Origin: Thermodesulfobacteriales bacterium
GTDB lineage: Bacteria; Desulfobacterota; Thermodesulfobacteria; Thermodesulfobacteriales; Thermodesulfatatoraceae
Reading direction: 5' to 3'
Length of the DNA: 5,432 nucleotides
NCBI GenBank assembly: GCA_026985945.1
Contig: JALSPN010000018.1
Coordinates: 1 to 5,432 of the forward strand
Numbering within the stretch: position 1 is the first letter of the stretch; each line of letters starts with the position of its first letter. A model generated the notes under the pieces. It ran no database searches. It was not told where the DNA came from and saw nothing but the letters and a program-made list of their open reading frames with translations. Shown piece after piece: positions 1 to 5,432 of this stretch. The translations under genes and the position numbers were made by a program.

Positions 1-517
1 GAGCCAGATTTTCACAAACCACCGCCTGACCTTCAAGGCCTTTTTCTAAAAGATAAGAGGCTATCCGGCTCGGGGTATTTAAGGGATCAGTCAAAAAGGC
101 TACCACTCCGTAGGGAGCGATTTCGAGGTGAAGATTGCGCCAGGCCTCCCTTCCGTGAAAAGAAATTATTCTGGCTTCCTCCCAGGGTATTTTGGCCCTG
201 GCAAAGGCCAGCTGAAAGGCGGTGGGGGCAGGGTAGAAGCGCAATTCCTCGGCTGGAAAGAGGGAAAGGAGCCTCTTTCCAATTCCGAAAAAGAGCGGGT
301 CTCCACTGGCAAGAAGGGCTACTCTCTGGGAAGAAAATTCTTTAAGCTTTTCAAGGGCCTTTTCAAGAGGGCTTTGAAGCTCAATTTTGGGACCCTCAAA
401 TTCCGGAAAACTCGCCAGGTGGCGTCTTCCTCCGACGAGCACCCGGGCTTCCTGGATGATTTTCAGGCAAAACAGGGGAAGCAGATCGCGATGGTGAAAC
501 CCGATAACATCTATCAT
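1..517 (-). CDS. cbiE: Cobalt-precorrin-7 C5-methyltransferase / precorrin-6Y methylase, CbiE (3' end cut by window edge)
   Basis: Reading the minus strand from the ATG at 517-515 gives 172 open codons that run off the left edge, so the C-terminus is missing. The protein is a class III (tetrapyrrole methylase) SAM-dependent enzyme that methylates C5 of the corrin ring in anaerobic cobalamin synthesis. Visible family marks are EARVLVGGRRHLASF (residues 23-37, the CbiE signature after the first helix), LLASGDPLFFGIG (68-80, the SAM-binding GDP loop) and YPAPTAFQLAFAR (95-107). The start overlaps the cbiD stop as ATGA, which suggests translational coupling; only a weak purine run precedes it. 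Oddity: the usual glycine-rich segment after the first strand (VIGIGxxG type) reads VIGFHHRDLL. CbiE is commonly about 200-250 residues alone, or about 400 when fused to the decarboxylating CbiT domain (CobL). Which form this is cannot be seen. Confidence 0.9.
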   Translation of the reverse strand, partial: MIDVIGFHHRDLLPLFCLKIIQEARVLVGGRRHLASFPEFEGPKIELQSPLEKALEKLKEFSSQRVALLASGDPLFFGIGKRLLSLFPAEELRFYPAPTAFQLAFARAKIPWEEARIISFHGREAWRNLHLEIAPYGVVAFLTDPLNTPSRIASYLLEKGLEGQAVVCENLA

Positions 518-1611
518 CTTTCCACACAGGCCAGAAGTCTTCCGTCAAAAGAAAGAAGGGCAGCCCGGATCTTGACCCCCTGGCCCGCCATCTCGCGGGC
601 CTTTTCGGCGGCCTCCAGGCAGAGTTGTTCGGCAAAAGGTGGCAGGAGTTCCGGGGCCCTTTTTTCTAAAATCTCCAGAAAATGCCGGGCGGTATGAATT
701 TCTTTGAGGGGTGGAAGGATATTTTCTGAAGAGCAAATTTTTTTTACCAGGGTGAAGAGCTTTTCAAGGGGAATTTCTCCGTATTTGGCGTGGGTATTCG
801 GGAGACCAAGGGCCACTTTGGCCATTTTTCCGAGCATCATTCCGAGGGTAATCCTTTTAAAGCCGTTTCTTCTCCCGGAACGCAGGGCAAAGCCGACAAA
901 GTCCCCCACCTGGACAAAGGCCTCTTCGGGGAGTTCAGAAAAGATCTTCTGGCAGAAGGCCTCACTTCTTCCTCCGGTGCTCAGGACCACCTCGGAGATG
1001 CCAAGGGCCCGGGCCACGTGGAAGGCCTTGACAATGGAAGCCTTGTAAGCCGCCGTAGAGTAAGGGACCACGATGCCTTTGGTCCCCAGGATAGAGAGCC
1101 CCCCACGAATTCCAAGCCGGGCATTTAAGGTCTTTTCCGCAAGCATTTCTCCTCCCGGGATGGAAACCGTGATCTGGAAATCCCAGAGTTTTTTCTCTTC
1201 CCCGAACACTTCGGCCACGATTTTTTTCATCATACGACGGGGGACGGAAGAGATAGCAGGCTCTCCGAGAGGAAGCCCGAGCCCGGGTTTGGTAACAATC
1301 CCCACCCCTTCCCCCGCTTGAAAGACTATTTTTCCCTCTCCCGGAAAAATCTTTACCTCCACCTTTATTTCTGCCCCATTGGTTACATCGGGGTCATCTC
1401 CGGCATCTTTGATGACGGAAGCCCGGGATATTTTGCCATTTGAGGCCAATTCGTGAAGTTTAAACTCGGCCTCAAGGCCTATGGGTAATTTTATTTTGAC
1501 GCGATCGGGTCTTTCACCCTTAAGGAGCAAAAGGGCCCCCTTGAGGGCCGCGGTAGCACAGGCTCCGGTGGTGTAGCCGTAACGACCTTTAAAGTGGCGC
1601 GGCAGTTTCAT
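514..1611 (-). CDS. cbiD: Cobalt-precorrin-5B C1-methyltransferase CbiD
   Basis: This 365-residue enzyme transfers a methyl group from SAM to C1 of cobalt-precorrin-5B after ring contraction, a step specific to the anaerobic (early cobalt insertion) B12 route. CbiD hallmarks are in order: GYTTGACATAA (residues 12-22), KDAGDDPDVTNGAEI (68-82), GEGVGIVTKPGLGLPLGEPA (100-119) and NARLGIRGGLSILGTKGIV (163-181). The length is normal for the family. I place the start at the ATG 1611-1609 (MKLPRHFKGRYGYTTG) and not at the upstream GTG at 1668. The extra 19 residues from that GTG are Trp/Cys/Pro-rich and lie wholly inside cbiC coding sequence, whereas family members begin shortly before the YTTGACA motif. 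With this start the gene overlaps the end of cbiC by 23 bases. No strong Shine-Dalgarno is seen, so initiation may depend on ribosomes finishing cbiC. The stop TGA (516-514) overlaps the cbiE start. Confidence 0.96.
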   Translation of the reverse strand: MKLPRHFKGRYGYTTGACATAALKGALLLLKGERPDRVKIKLPIGLEAEFKLHELASNGKISRASVIKDAGDDPDVTNGAEIKVEVKIFPGEGKIVFQAGEGVGIVTKPGLGLPLGEPAISSVPRRMMKKIVAEVFGEEKKLWDFQITVSIPGGEMLAEKTLNARLGIRGGLSILGTKGIVVPYSTAAYKASIVKAFHVARALGISEVVLSTGGRSEAFCQKIFSELPEEAFVQVGDFVGFALRSGRRNGFKRITLGMMLGKMAKVALGLPNTHAKYGEIPLEKLFTLVKKICSSENILPPLKEIHTARHFLEILEKRAPELLPPFAEQLCLEAAEKAREMAGQGVKIRAALLSFDGRLLACVER

Positions 1612-2230
1612 CTTCGGAAGCCAACCGCAGCAAGGCGTTGACCAGGGCCACCGCCACAGAGGAACCACCGCGAGGGCCCTTAAGGGTTATAAAAGGCGTT
1701 TTCTGGCGTGCAAGAAGGGCCTTGTATTCGGCTGCCCCTACAAAGCCCACCGGCACACCGATAACCAGGGCCGGGGCCCTGCCCTCCTCCATAACTTTGA
1801 GCACGGGAAGAAGGGCGGTGGGGGCGTTCCCTACCACGATGATCTTTTCCCCCGGAAGCAAAAGCCCCTTTTCCATGGCCACGTAAGCCCTGGTGAGACC
1901 ACGCTTCCTGGCTTCGGAGATGACTTCAGGATCGTCGATAAAACAGTAGATTTCCCCTCCCAGTTGCTTGAGAAGGGAGCGATTGATACCGGCAGCAACC
2001 ATCTTTACGTCGCAAACCAGGGAAGCCCCCTTTTTAAGGGCCGAGATCCCCGCTTCTACCGCCTGAGGATGAAAGACAAAGTCCCCGGCCAGGCTGAGGT
2101 CTCCGGTGGCGTGAATAGCCCTCCTAATCAGGGGATAAATTTTTTCCGGGAGAAAAATACCCTCTTCACGGAGGGCCTCATCAATCAGGCGAAAGCTTTC
2201 TTTCTCTATGAGGAGAGGGTCAAGTTTCAT
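1589..2230 (-). CDS. cbiC: Cobalt-precorrin-8 methylmutase CbiC (CobH family)
   Basis: This 213-residue soluble enzyme moves the methyl group from C11 to C12 of the corrin ring, giving cobyrinate (or hydrogenobyrinate in the aerobic CobH version). The neighbouring cbiD makes the cobalt-containing CbiC assignment the natural one. Family motifs are RRAIHATGDLS (residues 36-46), DVKMVAAGI (74-82), VVGNAPTAL (132-140), PVGFVGAAEYK (160-170) and KGPRGGSSVAVALVNALL (184-201). His40 in the first motif corresponds to the catalytic His43 described for Pseudomonas denitrificans CobH. Length is typical (about 210). The ATG at 2230-2228 overlaps the stop of the deacetylase gene as ATGA. A GGAAG Shine-Dalgarno lies 7 bases upstream, inside the deacetylase gene. 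The 3' end overlaps cbiD by 23 bases. No truncation or missing key residue is seen. Confidence 0.96.
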   Translation of the reverse strand: MKLDPLLIEKESFRLIDEALREEGIFLPEKIYPLIRRAIHATGDLSLAGDFVFHPQAVEAGISALKKGASLVCDVKMVAAGINRSLLKQLGGEIYCFIDDPEVISEARKRGLTRAYVAMEKGLLLPGEKIIVVGNAPTALLPVLKVMEEGRAPALVIGVPVGFVGAAEYKALLARQKTPFITLKGPRGGSSVAVALVNALLRLASEDETAAPL

Positions 2231-3276
2231 GAGGACACTTCCGGCCAGAACTTTTCGTGAAGCATGCGAATCTTGTTGAGGATTTCTAAAGGCCTTGCTG
2301 TTTCTTCGAATTCTTCCAGCTTATCAGAAGGGATGATAGATCTCCCTGCCAGTTCTAAGACTACTGCTGCCACGCAATCACAAAGCCCCTGAAGACTGTA
2401 ACCCCCCTCAAGGGTGAGGAGCAGGCGCCCGTGGCAGCATTCACGAGCAAGCTTTTTGACCAACCGGGCAAGATAGGCCACCCCTACGGGGGTTACCTGC
2501 ATTCCACCAAGCGGATCACCAAAGTAAATATCAAAGCCTGCCGAGACAAGAATGACATCCGGCTTGTAGGCCCTGGCAACCGGTAGAAGAACTTTTTTGA
2601 AAACCGTGGCGTATTCCAGGTCTCCACAGCCGGCTGGCAAAGGGACATTCACCGTGTAACCAAGCCCTTCACCTTCTCCTACCTCTTCTGCCCTTCCGGT
2701 TCCGGGATAGTAAGGAAACTGGTGGGTTGAAAAATAGAGGACATCTTTACGGTTATAAAAGGACCACTGGGTCCCGTTTCCGTGGTGGAGATCCCAATCT
2801 ACAATCAAGACCCGTTGAGCCCCCAGTCGGTTGAGGGCGTAATGGGCCGCCAGGGCCACGTTATTAAAAAGACAAAACCCCATGGCTCGATCACGCTCCG
2901 CATGATGCCCCGGGGGGCGAACCAGGGCAAAGACATCCTGCACCTCGCCTTTGAAAATGGCCTCCAGGCCTACAAACTGGGCCCCTACCGCTTTTATCGC
3001 CGCCTCGTAAGATTCCGGTGAGGTGGCGGTGTCCGGGTCGAGCTGGATGTGGTTCTGCCCGGCTGTTTGCTGGATGGTCTTGATATATTCCGGGGTGTGG
3101 TTCCAGCATAGCTCTTCAAAGGTGGCTTCTCGAGGTCTTAAAACTTTCACATATTCGGCAACATCGGGTTGCGAGAGGCGCTCGTAAATTTTGGCCAATC
3201 TCTCAGGACGTTCGGGGTGATATTCCCCGGGGTTGTGTTTGAGAAAAATTTCATCTTTTACGATGGCAATATTCAT
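2227..3276 (-). CDS. Histone deacetylase family zinc-dependent amidohydrolase (class II-like)
   Basis: This 349-residue protein belongs to the arginase/deacetylase fold family (histone deacetylases, AcuC, acetylpolyamine amidohydrolases), which hydrolyse acetyl-amide bonds on lysines or polyamines. It opens with HNPGEYHPERPERL (residues 14-27). The active site looks complete: RPPGHHAERDRAMGFCLFNN (120-139) with the His124-His125 charge-relay pair, VDWDLHHGNGT (159-169) with zinc ligands Asp162 and His164, VSAGFD (244-249) with the third ligand Asp249, and EGGYS (290-294) with the catalytic Tyr293. The VDWDxHHGNGT and SAGFD forms resemble class II HDACs and bacterial HDAHs more than class I. 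No signal peptide or membrane segment is seen, so it should be cytoplasmic. The start ATG has a strong Shine-Dalgarno, and the gene lies 9 bases after the MarC gene. Its stop overlaps the cbiC start. The substrate (acetyl-CoA synthetase, polyamine or other) cannot be told from sequence. Confidence 0.94.
   Translation of the reverse strand: MNIAIVKDEIFLKHNPGEYHPERPERLAKIYERLSQPDVAEYVKVLRPREATFEELCWNHTPEYIKTIQQTAGQNHIQLDPDTATSPESYEAAIKAVGAQFVGLEAIFKGEVQDVFALVRPPGHHAERDRAMGFCLFNNVALAAHYALNRLGAQRVLIVDWDLHHGNGTQWSFYNRKDVLYFSTHQFPYYPGTGRAEEVGEGEGLGYTVNVPLPAGCGDLEYATVFKKVLLPVARAYKPDVILVSAGFDIYFGDPLGGMQVTPVGVAYLARLVKKLARECCHGRLLLTLEGGYSLQGLCDCVAAVVLELAGRSIIPSDKLEEFEETARPLEILNKIRMLHEKFWPEVSS
2238..2242 (-). 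promoter_or_regulatory. Ribosome binding site of cbiC inside the deacetylase gene
   Basis: On the minus strand GGAAG is followed by 7 bases and then the ATG at 2230. It supports this start of cbiC and sits within the last codons of the upstream gene, as expected for translational coupling. Confidence 0.5.
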
Positions 3277-3280
3277 GTTT

Positions 3281-3287
3281 TCCTCCT
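3281..3287 (-). promoter_or_regulatory. Strong Shine-Dalgarno of the deacetylase gene, overlapping the MarC stop
   Basis: The minus strand reads TAGGAGGAAAAC before the ATG at 3276. An AGGAGGA core overlaps the TAG stop of the preceding gene (3288-3286). It is the closest match to the anti-Shine-Dalgarno in the window and fixes the deacetylase start. The 9 bases 3277-3285 are the only non-coding DNA in the window. Confidence 0.8.
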
Positions 3288-3924
3288 AGCCTTTCAGCCA
3301 GCCCGGGAAAAGCTCTCCCAGGCCCCTTGCCATATATTCAACGGAAATTACCGCCAGAATCAAGCCCGTAAGCCGCACAAAGAGATTGGTACCTGTTTGG
3401 CCGAGCATACGGGAAATACGCACCGCATGGGAAAAGATAACAAACGTTAAGAGGGCCACCAGGAAAGTAGCCAGAATTACCTTGAGCCGCAGAGAAAGGC
3501 CTGGCTCCCCTCCGGTCAATACCAGCACCGTGGTGATGGCACCTGGACCAGCCAGAATAGGAACTCCGAGTGGCACCACCGCGATGTCTTCCTTCTGGCG
3601 GCTTTCCTCCTCTTCTTCTGGAAGACTTTTAGTGGCCCGGGGTTGGGCCTGAATCATCTGAAGAGCAATGAGTAGCAAAATAAGGCCTCCAGCCACCCGG
3701 AAAGAGGCCACCGAAATGTCAAAATAGAGAAGAAGACGATCTCCAAAGAGAGAGAAGGCCGTAAGCACCAGGGCCGCTACCAGAGAGGCCTTAAAGGCCA
3801 GGTAACGCTTTTTGGCTTCCGGAAGCCCTTCTGTAAGCCCCAGAAAAAGGGGAACACAGCCGATAGGATCCACGATTATAAACAAAGGCACGAAGATGTT
3901 TAAAAGCTCCTTAAAGTTATCCAT
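3286..3924 (-). CDS. MarC family (UPF0056) integral membrane protein
   Basis: This 212-residue inner membrane protein has about six hydrophobic segments (roughly residues 7-29, 44-62, 72-92, 117-137, 147-168 and 182-204), the usual MarC/YchE/YhgN layout and length. Family motifs are PLFIIVDPIGCVPLF (13-27), SFRVAGGLILLLIALQM (74-90), VPLGVPILAGPGAITT (117-132) and RLTGLILAVISVEYMARGL (184-202). The loop between segments 3 and 4 is strongly acidic, with five Glu in a row (103-107), and is a likely soluble loop. The function of MarC proteins is not settled: the early link to multiple antibiotic resistance was withdrawn and a transporter role is only presumed. The ATG overlaps the stop of the upstream membrane protein by 8 bases. 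A GAAGG about 10 bases upstream could serve as ribosome binding site. Confidence 0.94.
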   Translation of the reverse strand: MDNFKELLNIFVPLFIIVDPIGCVPLFLGLTEGLPEAKKRYLAFKASLVAALVLTAFSLFGDRLLLYFDISVASFRVAGGLILLLIALQMIQAQPRATKSLPEEEEESRQKEDIAVVPLGVPILAGPGAITTVLVLTGGEPGLSLRLKVILATFLVALLTFVIFSHAVRISRMLGQTGTNLFVRLTGLILAVISVEYMARGLGELFPGWLKG

Positions 3925-4825
3925 TTTCTTGCGGCCTTCTTTCTCCCCTCAAATATAAGAACCATCCGATCACCCCGCCAAGAAACATTACCCCATAGGT
4001 GAGAAATCCCAGGGCAATTCCAAGCTCCGGCCGGTATCCCAGAAGACTTAAAAAATAAGAAAGTGTTCCTTCTCTTATACCAAAGCCCCCCAGGCTTACA
4101 GGAAGACTTGCCAGGATACCCATCAGGGGAATGATGAGAAAAAATTTGCTCCATTCCGCTTCAATTCCCAGACTGCGGGCCAAAAGGATAAGATGAATGT
4201 TATAGAGAATCTGGACCGCAAGACCCCATGCCAGGAGTTCTCCGAACCTGAGGGGAGGGGTTACCGCGGTAAGGGTATAAAACAACTCGTGGCCAATCTT
4301 TTCACGCCAGAGTCTGGAGGTCAAAACCAGGATCAAGATTCCCAAAAGCCCACCTGCTGAAAACAGAAGAAGACTTTGGCGGGCAAGAGGGGGAAGAAAA
4401 CCCCCTTCCAGGGGAAGAAAAACAAGGAGAAGGAGCATGGCCCCCAGAAGGCCAAAGGCCCGGTCGTAAAAGACGCTGAAACTGGCCACGCTTTTGGAAG
4501 CCCCGGCCTTTACCAGATAAAGGACCCTAACAATATCTCCCCCCAGAAGGCCGGGAAGAAAGGTGTTGAAATACACCCCGATGAAGTAAAGGCGGCCGAA
4601 AAAGAGAAAGTTTTTTCTGAAGCCAAGATACTTAGCAATTCTTTGCCATCTCAGGGTGCTCACCAGTTGGAAAACGAAAAAAGAGATCACCGAGGCCCAG
4701 AACCAGGGCCAGGAAAGCCCTTTAAAACTCTGCCAGAGGAGGGAAAAATCCGTGCGACGGAAGAGATAATAAAGAAGGCCGGCACTAACGGCCAGTTTCA
4801 GCAGAAAAGAGGCCGTCTTTTTCAC
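3917..4825 (-). CDS. UPF0104 / lysylphosphatidylglycerol synthase transmembrane (LPG_synthase_TM) family protein
   Basis: This 302-residue polytopic membrane protein has about eight hydrophobic segments (roughly 6-22, 40-58, 74-92, 115-138, 148-169, 195-217, 226-246 and 266-292). Signatures of the family (Pfam PF03706, related to the flippase half of MprF and to archaeal AglD tails) are NTFLPGLLGGDIVRVLYL (87-104), VFYDRAFGLLG (118-128) and LPVSLGGFGIREG (241-253). Length is typical for the stand-alone form without a catalytic domain. Members are thought to move or bind polyprenyl-linked sugars or lipids, but the substrate here is unknown. The start codon is GTG (4825-4823), sharing GTGA with the stop of the glycosyltransferase; the following residues MKKTASFLLK and the AGAGG-type site support this start. 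The direct coupling to a polyprenyl-phosphate glycosyltransferase suggests that the two act in one envelope glycolipid step (inference). Confidence 0.92.
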   Translation of the reverse strand: MKKTASFLLKLAVSAGLLYYLFRRTDFSLLWQSFKGLSWPWFWASVISFFVFQLVSTLRWQRIAKYLGFRKNFLFFGRLYFIGVYFNTFLPGLLGGDIVRVLYLVKAGASKSVASFSVFYDRAFGLLGAMLLLLVFLPLEGGFLPPLARQSLLLFSAGGLLGILILVLTSRLWREKIGHELFYTLTAVTPPLRFGELLAWGLAVQILYNIHLILLARSLGIEAEWSKFFLIIPLMGILASLPVSLGGFGIREGTLSYFLSLLGYRPELGIALGFLTYGVMFLGGVIGWFLYLRGERRPQENG

Positions 4826-5432
4826 TCGATAACCTCTCGGACATTATAGATCCGCCGCCCGGAGGCCTCATAATAGGTCCTTATCACGAGCTCTGCCAAA
4901 AGACCGGTCCCCAAAAGATTGATTCCTGCCAGAATGAGTAGTACCCCGAGGAGGAGAAGGGGGCGATGGCCTATTTTTTGCCCTAAAAATATCTTTAAAA
5001 ATGAAAGGTAGCTTTCAATTAGAAAGCCAAAAAGTAGCATTATTCCGCCTGTAAGGCCAAAGATATGGAGGGGTTTGGTGGCAAACTTGCGAAAAAAAAG
5101 GACGAGAAGAAGGTCCAGAAGGACGCGGTAGGTGCGCGAAAGGCCGTATTTACTGTGCCCGTAACGGCGGGGATGATGTTTGACTTCGATTTCAGTCACC
5201 CGGGCCCCACCAAGACTTACGAGAGCCGGAATAAAGCGGTGGAGTTCACCATAAATGGTAAGGCCTTTGATTACCTCTGCCCGGTAAGCCTTAAGGGAAC
5301 AACCGTAATCGTGAAGCTTTACCTTCGTGAAGCGAGAGATGAGAAAATTTGCAAGCCTCGAAGGAAGCTTGCGAGAAAGAAAGGGATCCTTGCGCGCCCT
5401 TCGCCAGCCCGAAACCACATCGTAGCCTTCTT
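4822..5432 (-). CDS. Family 2 glycosyltransferase, polyprenyl/dolichol-phosphate sugar transferase type (N-terminus outside window)
   Basis: The frame is open to the right edge. Its first full codons read EGYDVVSGWRRARKD, a conserved internal stretch of DPM1/ArnC/GtrB-like GT2 enzymes, so the GTG at 5418 is an internal Val codon and not a start. About 202 residues are visible. Some 100-120 N-terminal residues with the nucleotide-sugar binding strands and the DxD region must lie upstream. Visible marks are KLHDYGCSLKAYRAEVI (acceptor/catalytic loop), ELHRFIPAL, and HHPRRYGHSKYGLSRTYRVL with the basic GxSKYG motif next to the membrane. Two C-terminal hydrophobic hairpins follow (about 5067-4990 and 4955-4885). 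Such enzymes transfer a sugar from a nucleotide donor to undecaprenyl or related phosphate on the cytoplasmic face of the membrane. The sugar cannot be inferred. The stop TGA overlaps the next gene's start as GTGA. Confidence 0.92.
   Translation of the reverse strand, partial: EGYDVVSGWRRARKDPFLSRKLPSRLANFLISRFTKVKLHDYGCSLKAYRAEVIKGLTIYGELHRFIPALVSLGGARVTEIEVKHHPRRYGHSKYGLSRTYRVLLDLLLVLFFRKFATKPLHIFGLTGGIMLLFGFLIESYLSFLKIFLGQKIGHRPLLLLGVLLILAGINLLGTGLLAELVIRTYYEASGRRIYNVREVIE
4833..4838 (-). promoter_or_regulatory. Ribosome binding site supporting the GTG start of the UPF0104 gene
   Basis: The minus strand reads GAGAGG followed by 7 bases and the GTG at 4825. It lies in the last codons of the glycosyltransferase gene and makes the non-ATG start plausible. 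Confidence 0.5.

Noticed and set aside
128..697. A 189-codon open frame on the plus strand
   Set aside because: It lies antisense across cbiE and the end of cbiD, both firmly identified. Its product is a basic, low-complexity mix with no recognisable motif.
704..1321. Several overlapping plus-strand frames of 80-114 codons
   Set aside because: All are antisense to the conserved part of cbiD, with no domain or ribosome binding site support.
1638..2260. Plus-strand frames of 82 and 98 codons opposite cbiC
   Set aside because: They are shadows of cbiC; the cbiC motifs are continuous across the same region.
3900..4154. An 84-codon minus-strand frame near the UPF0104/MarC junction
   Set aside because: It is a different frame of the same strand inside the UPF0104 gene, whose LPVSLGGFGIREG motif covers this region.
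4376..4849. A 157-codon plus-strand frame rich in Lys, Gly and Pro
   Set aside because: It is antisense to the UPF0104 gene. Its hydrophilic composition is what reverse reading of Leu/Phe-rich membrane codons gives.
4822..5418. A complete 198-residue glycosyltransferase starting at the GTG at 5418
   Set aside because: The frame continues upstream with EGYD, a conserved internal GT2 stretch, so this is the C-terminal part of a longer protein cut by the window.
1..5432. Riboswitch (cobalamin type), CRISPR, tRNA or insertion sequence
   Set aside because: Coding sequence fills nearly the whole window. I saw no tandem spaced repeats, no inverted terminal repeats, no transposase motifs and no untranslated leader that could hold a B12 riboswitch.

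Overview
The window is a dense, single-direction block of bacterial genes. Seven protein-coding genes all lie on the minus strand, so transcription runs from right to left, and the two outermost genes are cut by the window edges. Only 9 bases (3277-3285) are not coding. Every other junction is an overlap: 4 bases at three GTGA/ATGA junctions plus the cbiD-cbiE ATGA junction in the same style counted among them, 8 bases at one junction and 23 bases at another. There are no RNA genes, mobile elements, CRISPR arrays, promoters or terminators that I can support. The roughly balanced base composition, the Lys/Glu/Leu-rich proteins, the anaerobic-type cobalamin genes and the tight packing suggest a thermophilic anaerobe, perhaps of the Thermodesulfobacteriota. 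That placement is a guess from style, not from a marker gene.

In order of transcription, the right part (5432 down to 3917) encodes a membrane-associated polyprenyl-phosphate glycosyltransferase of family GT2 (3' part only) and an integral membrane protein of the UPF0104 / lysylphosphatidylglycerol-synthase transmembrane family. The two are joined by a GTGA overlap. They probably act together on lipid-linked sugars or envelope lipids. Next come a six-segment MarC family membrane protein (3924-3286) and a zinc-dependent histone-deacetylase-like amidohydrolase with a full catalytic set (3276-2227). The deacetylase gene has the best Shine-Dalgarno sequence of the window.

The left part (2230 down to 1) is a corrin-ring segment of cobalamin biosynthesis: cbiC (cobalt-precorrin-8 methylmutase), cbiD (cobalt-precorrin-5B C1-methyltransferase) and the first 172 codons of cbiE (precorrin-6Y/cobalt-precorrin-7 C5-methyltransferase). 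CbiD marks the anaerobic, early-cobalt route. These three enzymes act on neighbouring intermediates: CbiD methylates C1, CbiE methylates C5, and CbiC moves the C11 methyl to C12.

Nothing here looks like a new defence, mobile or RNA-based system. The points most worth a second look are the degenerate glycine motif at the start of CbiE, the deacetylase translationally coupled to cbiC, the glycosyltransferase-UPF0104 pair, and the start of cbiD nested in cbiC.
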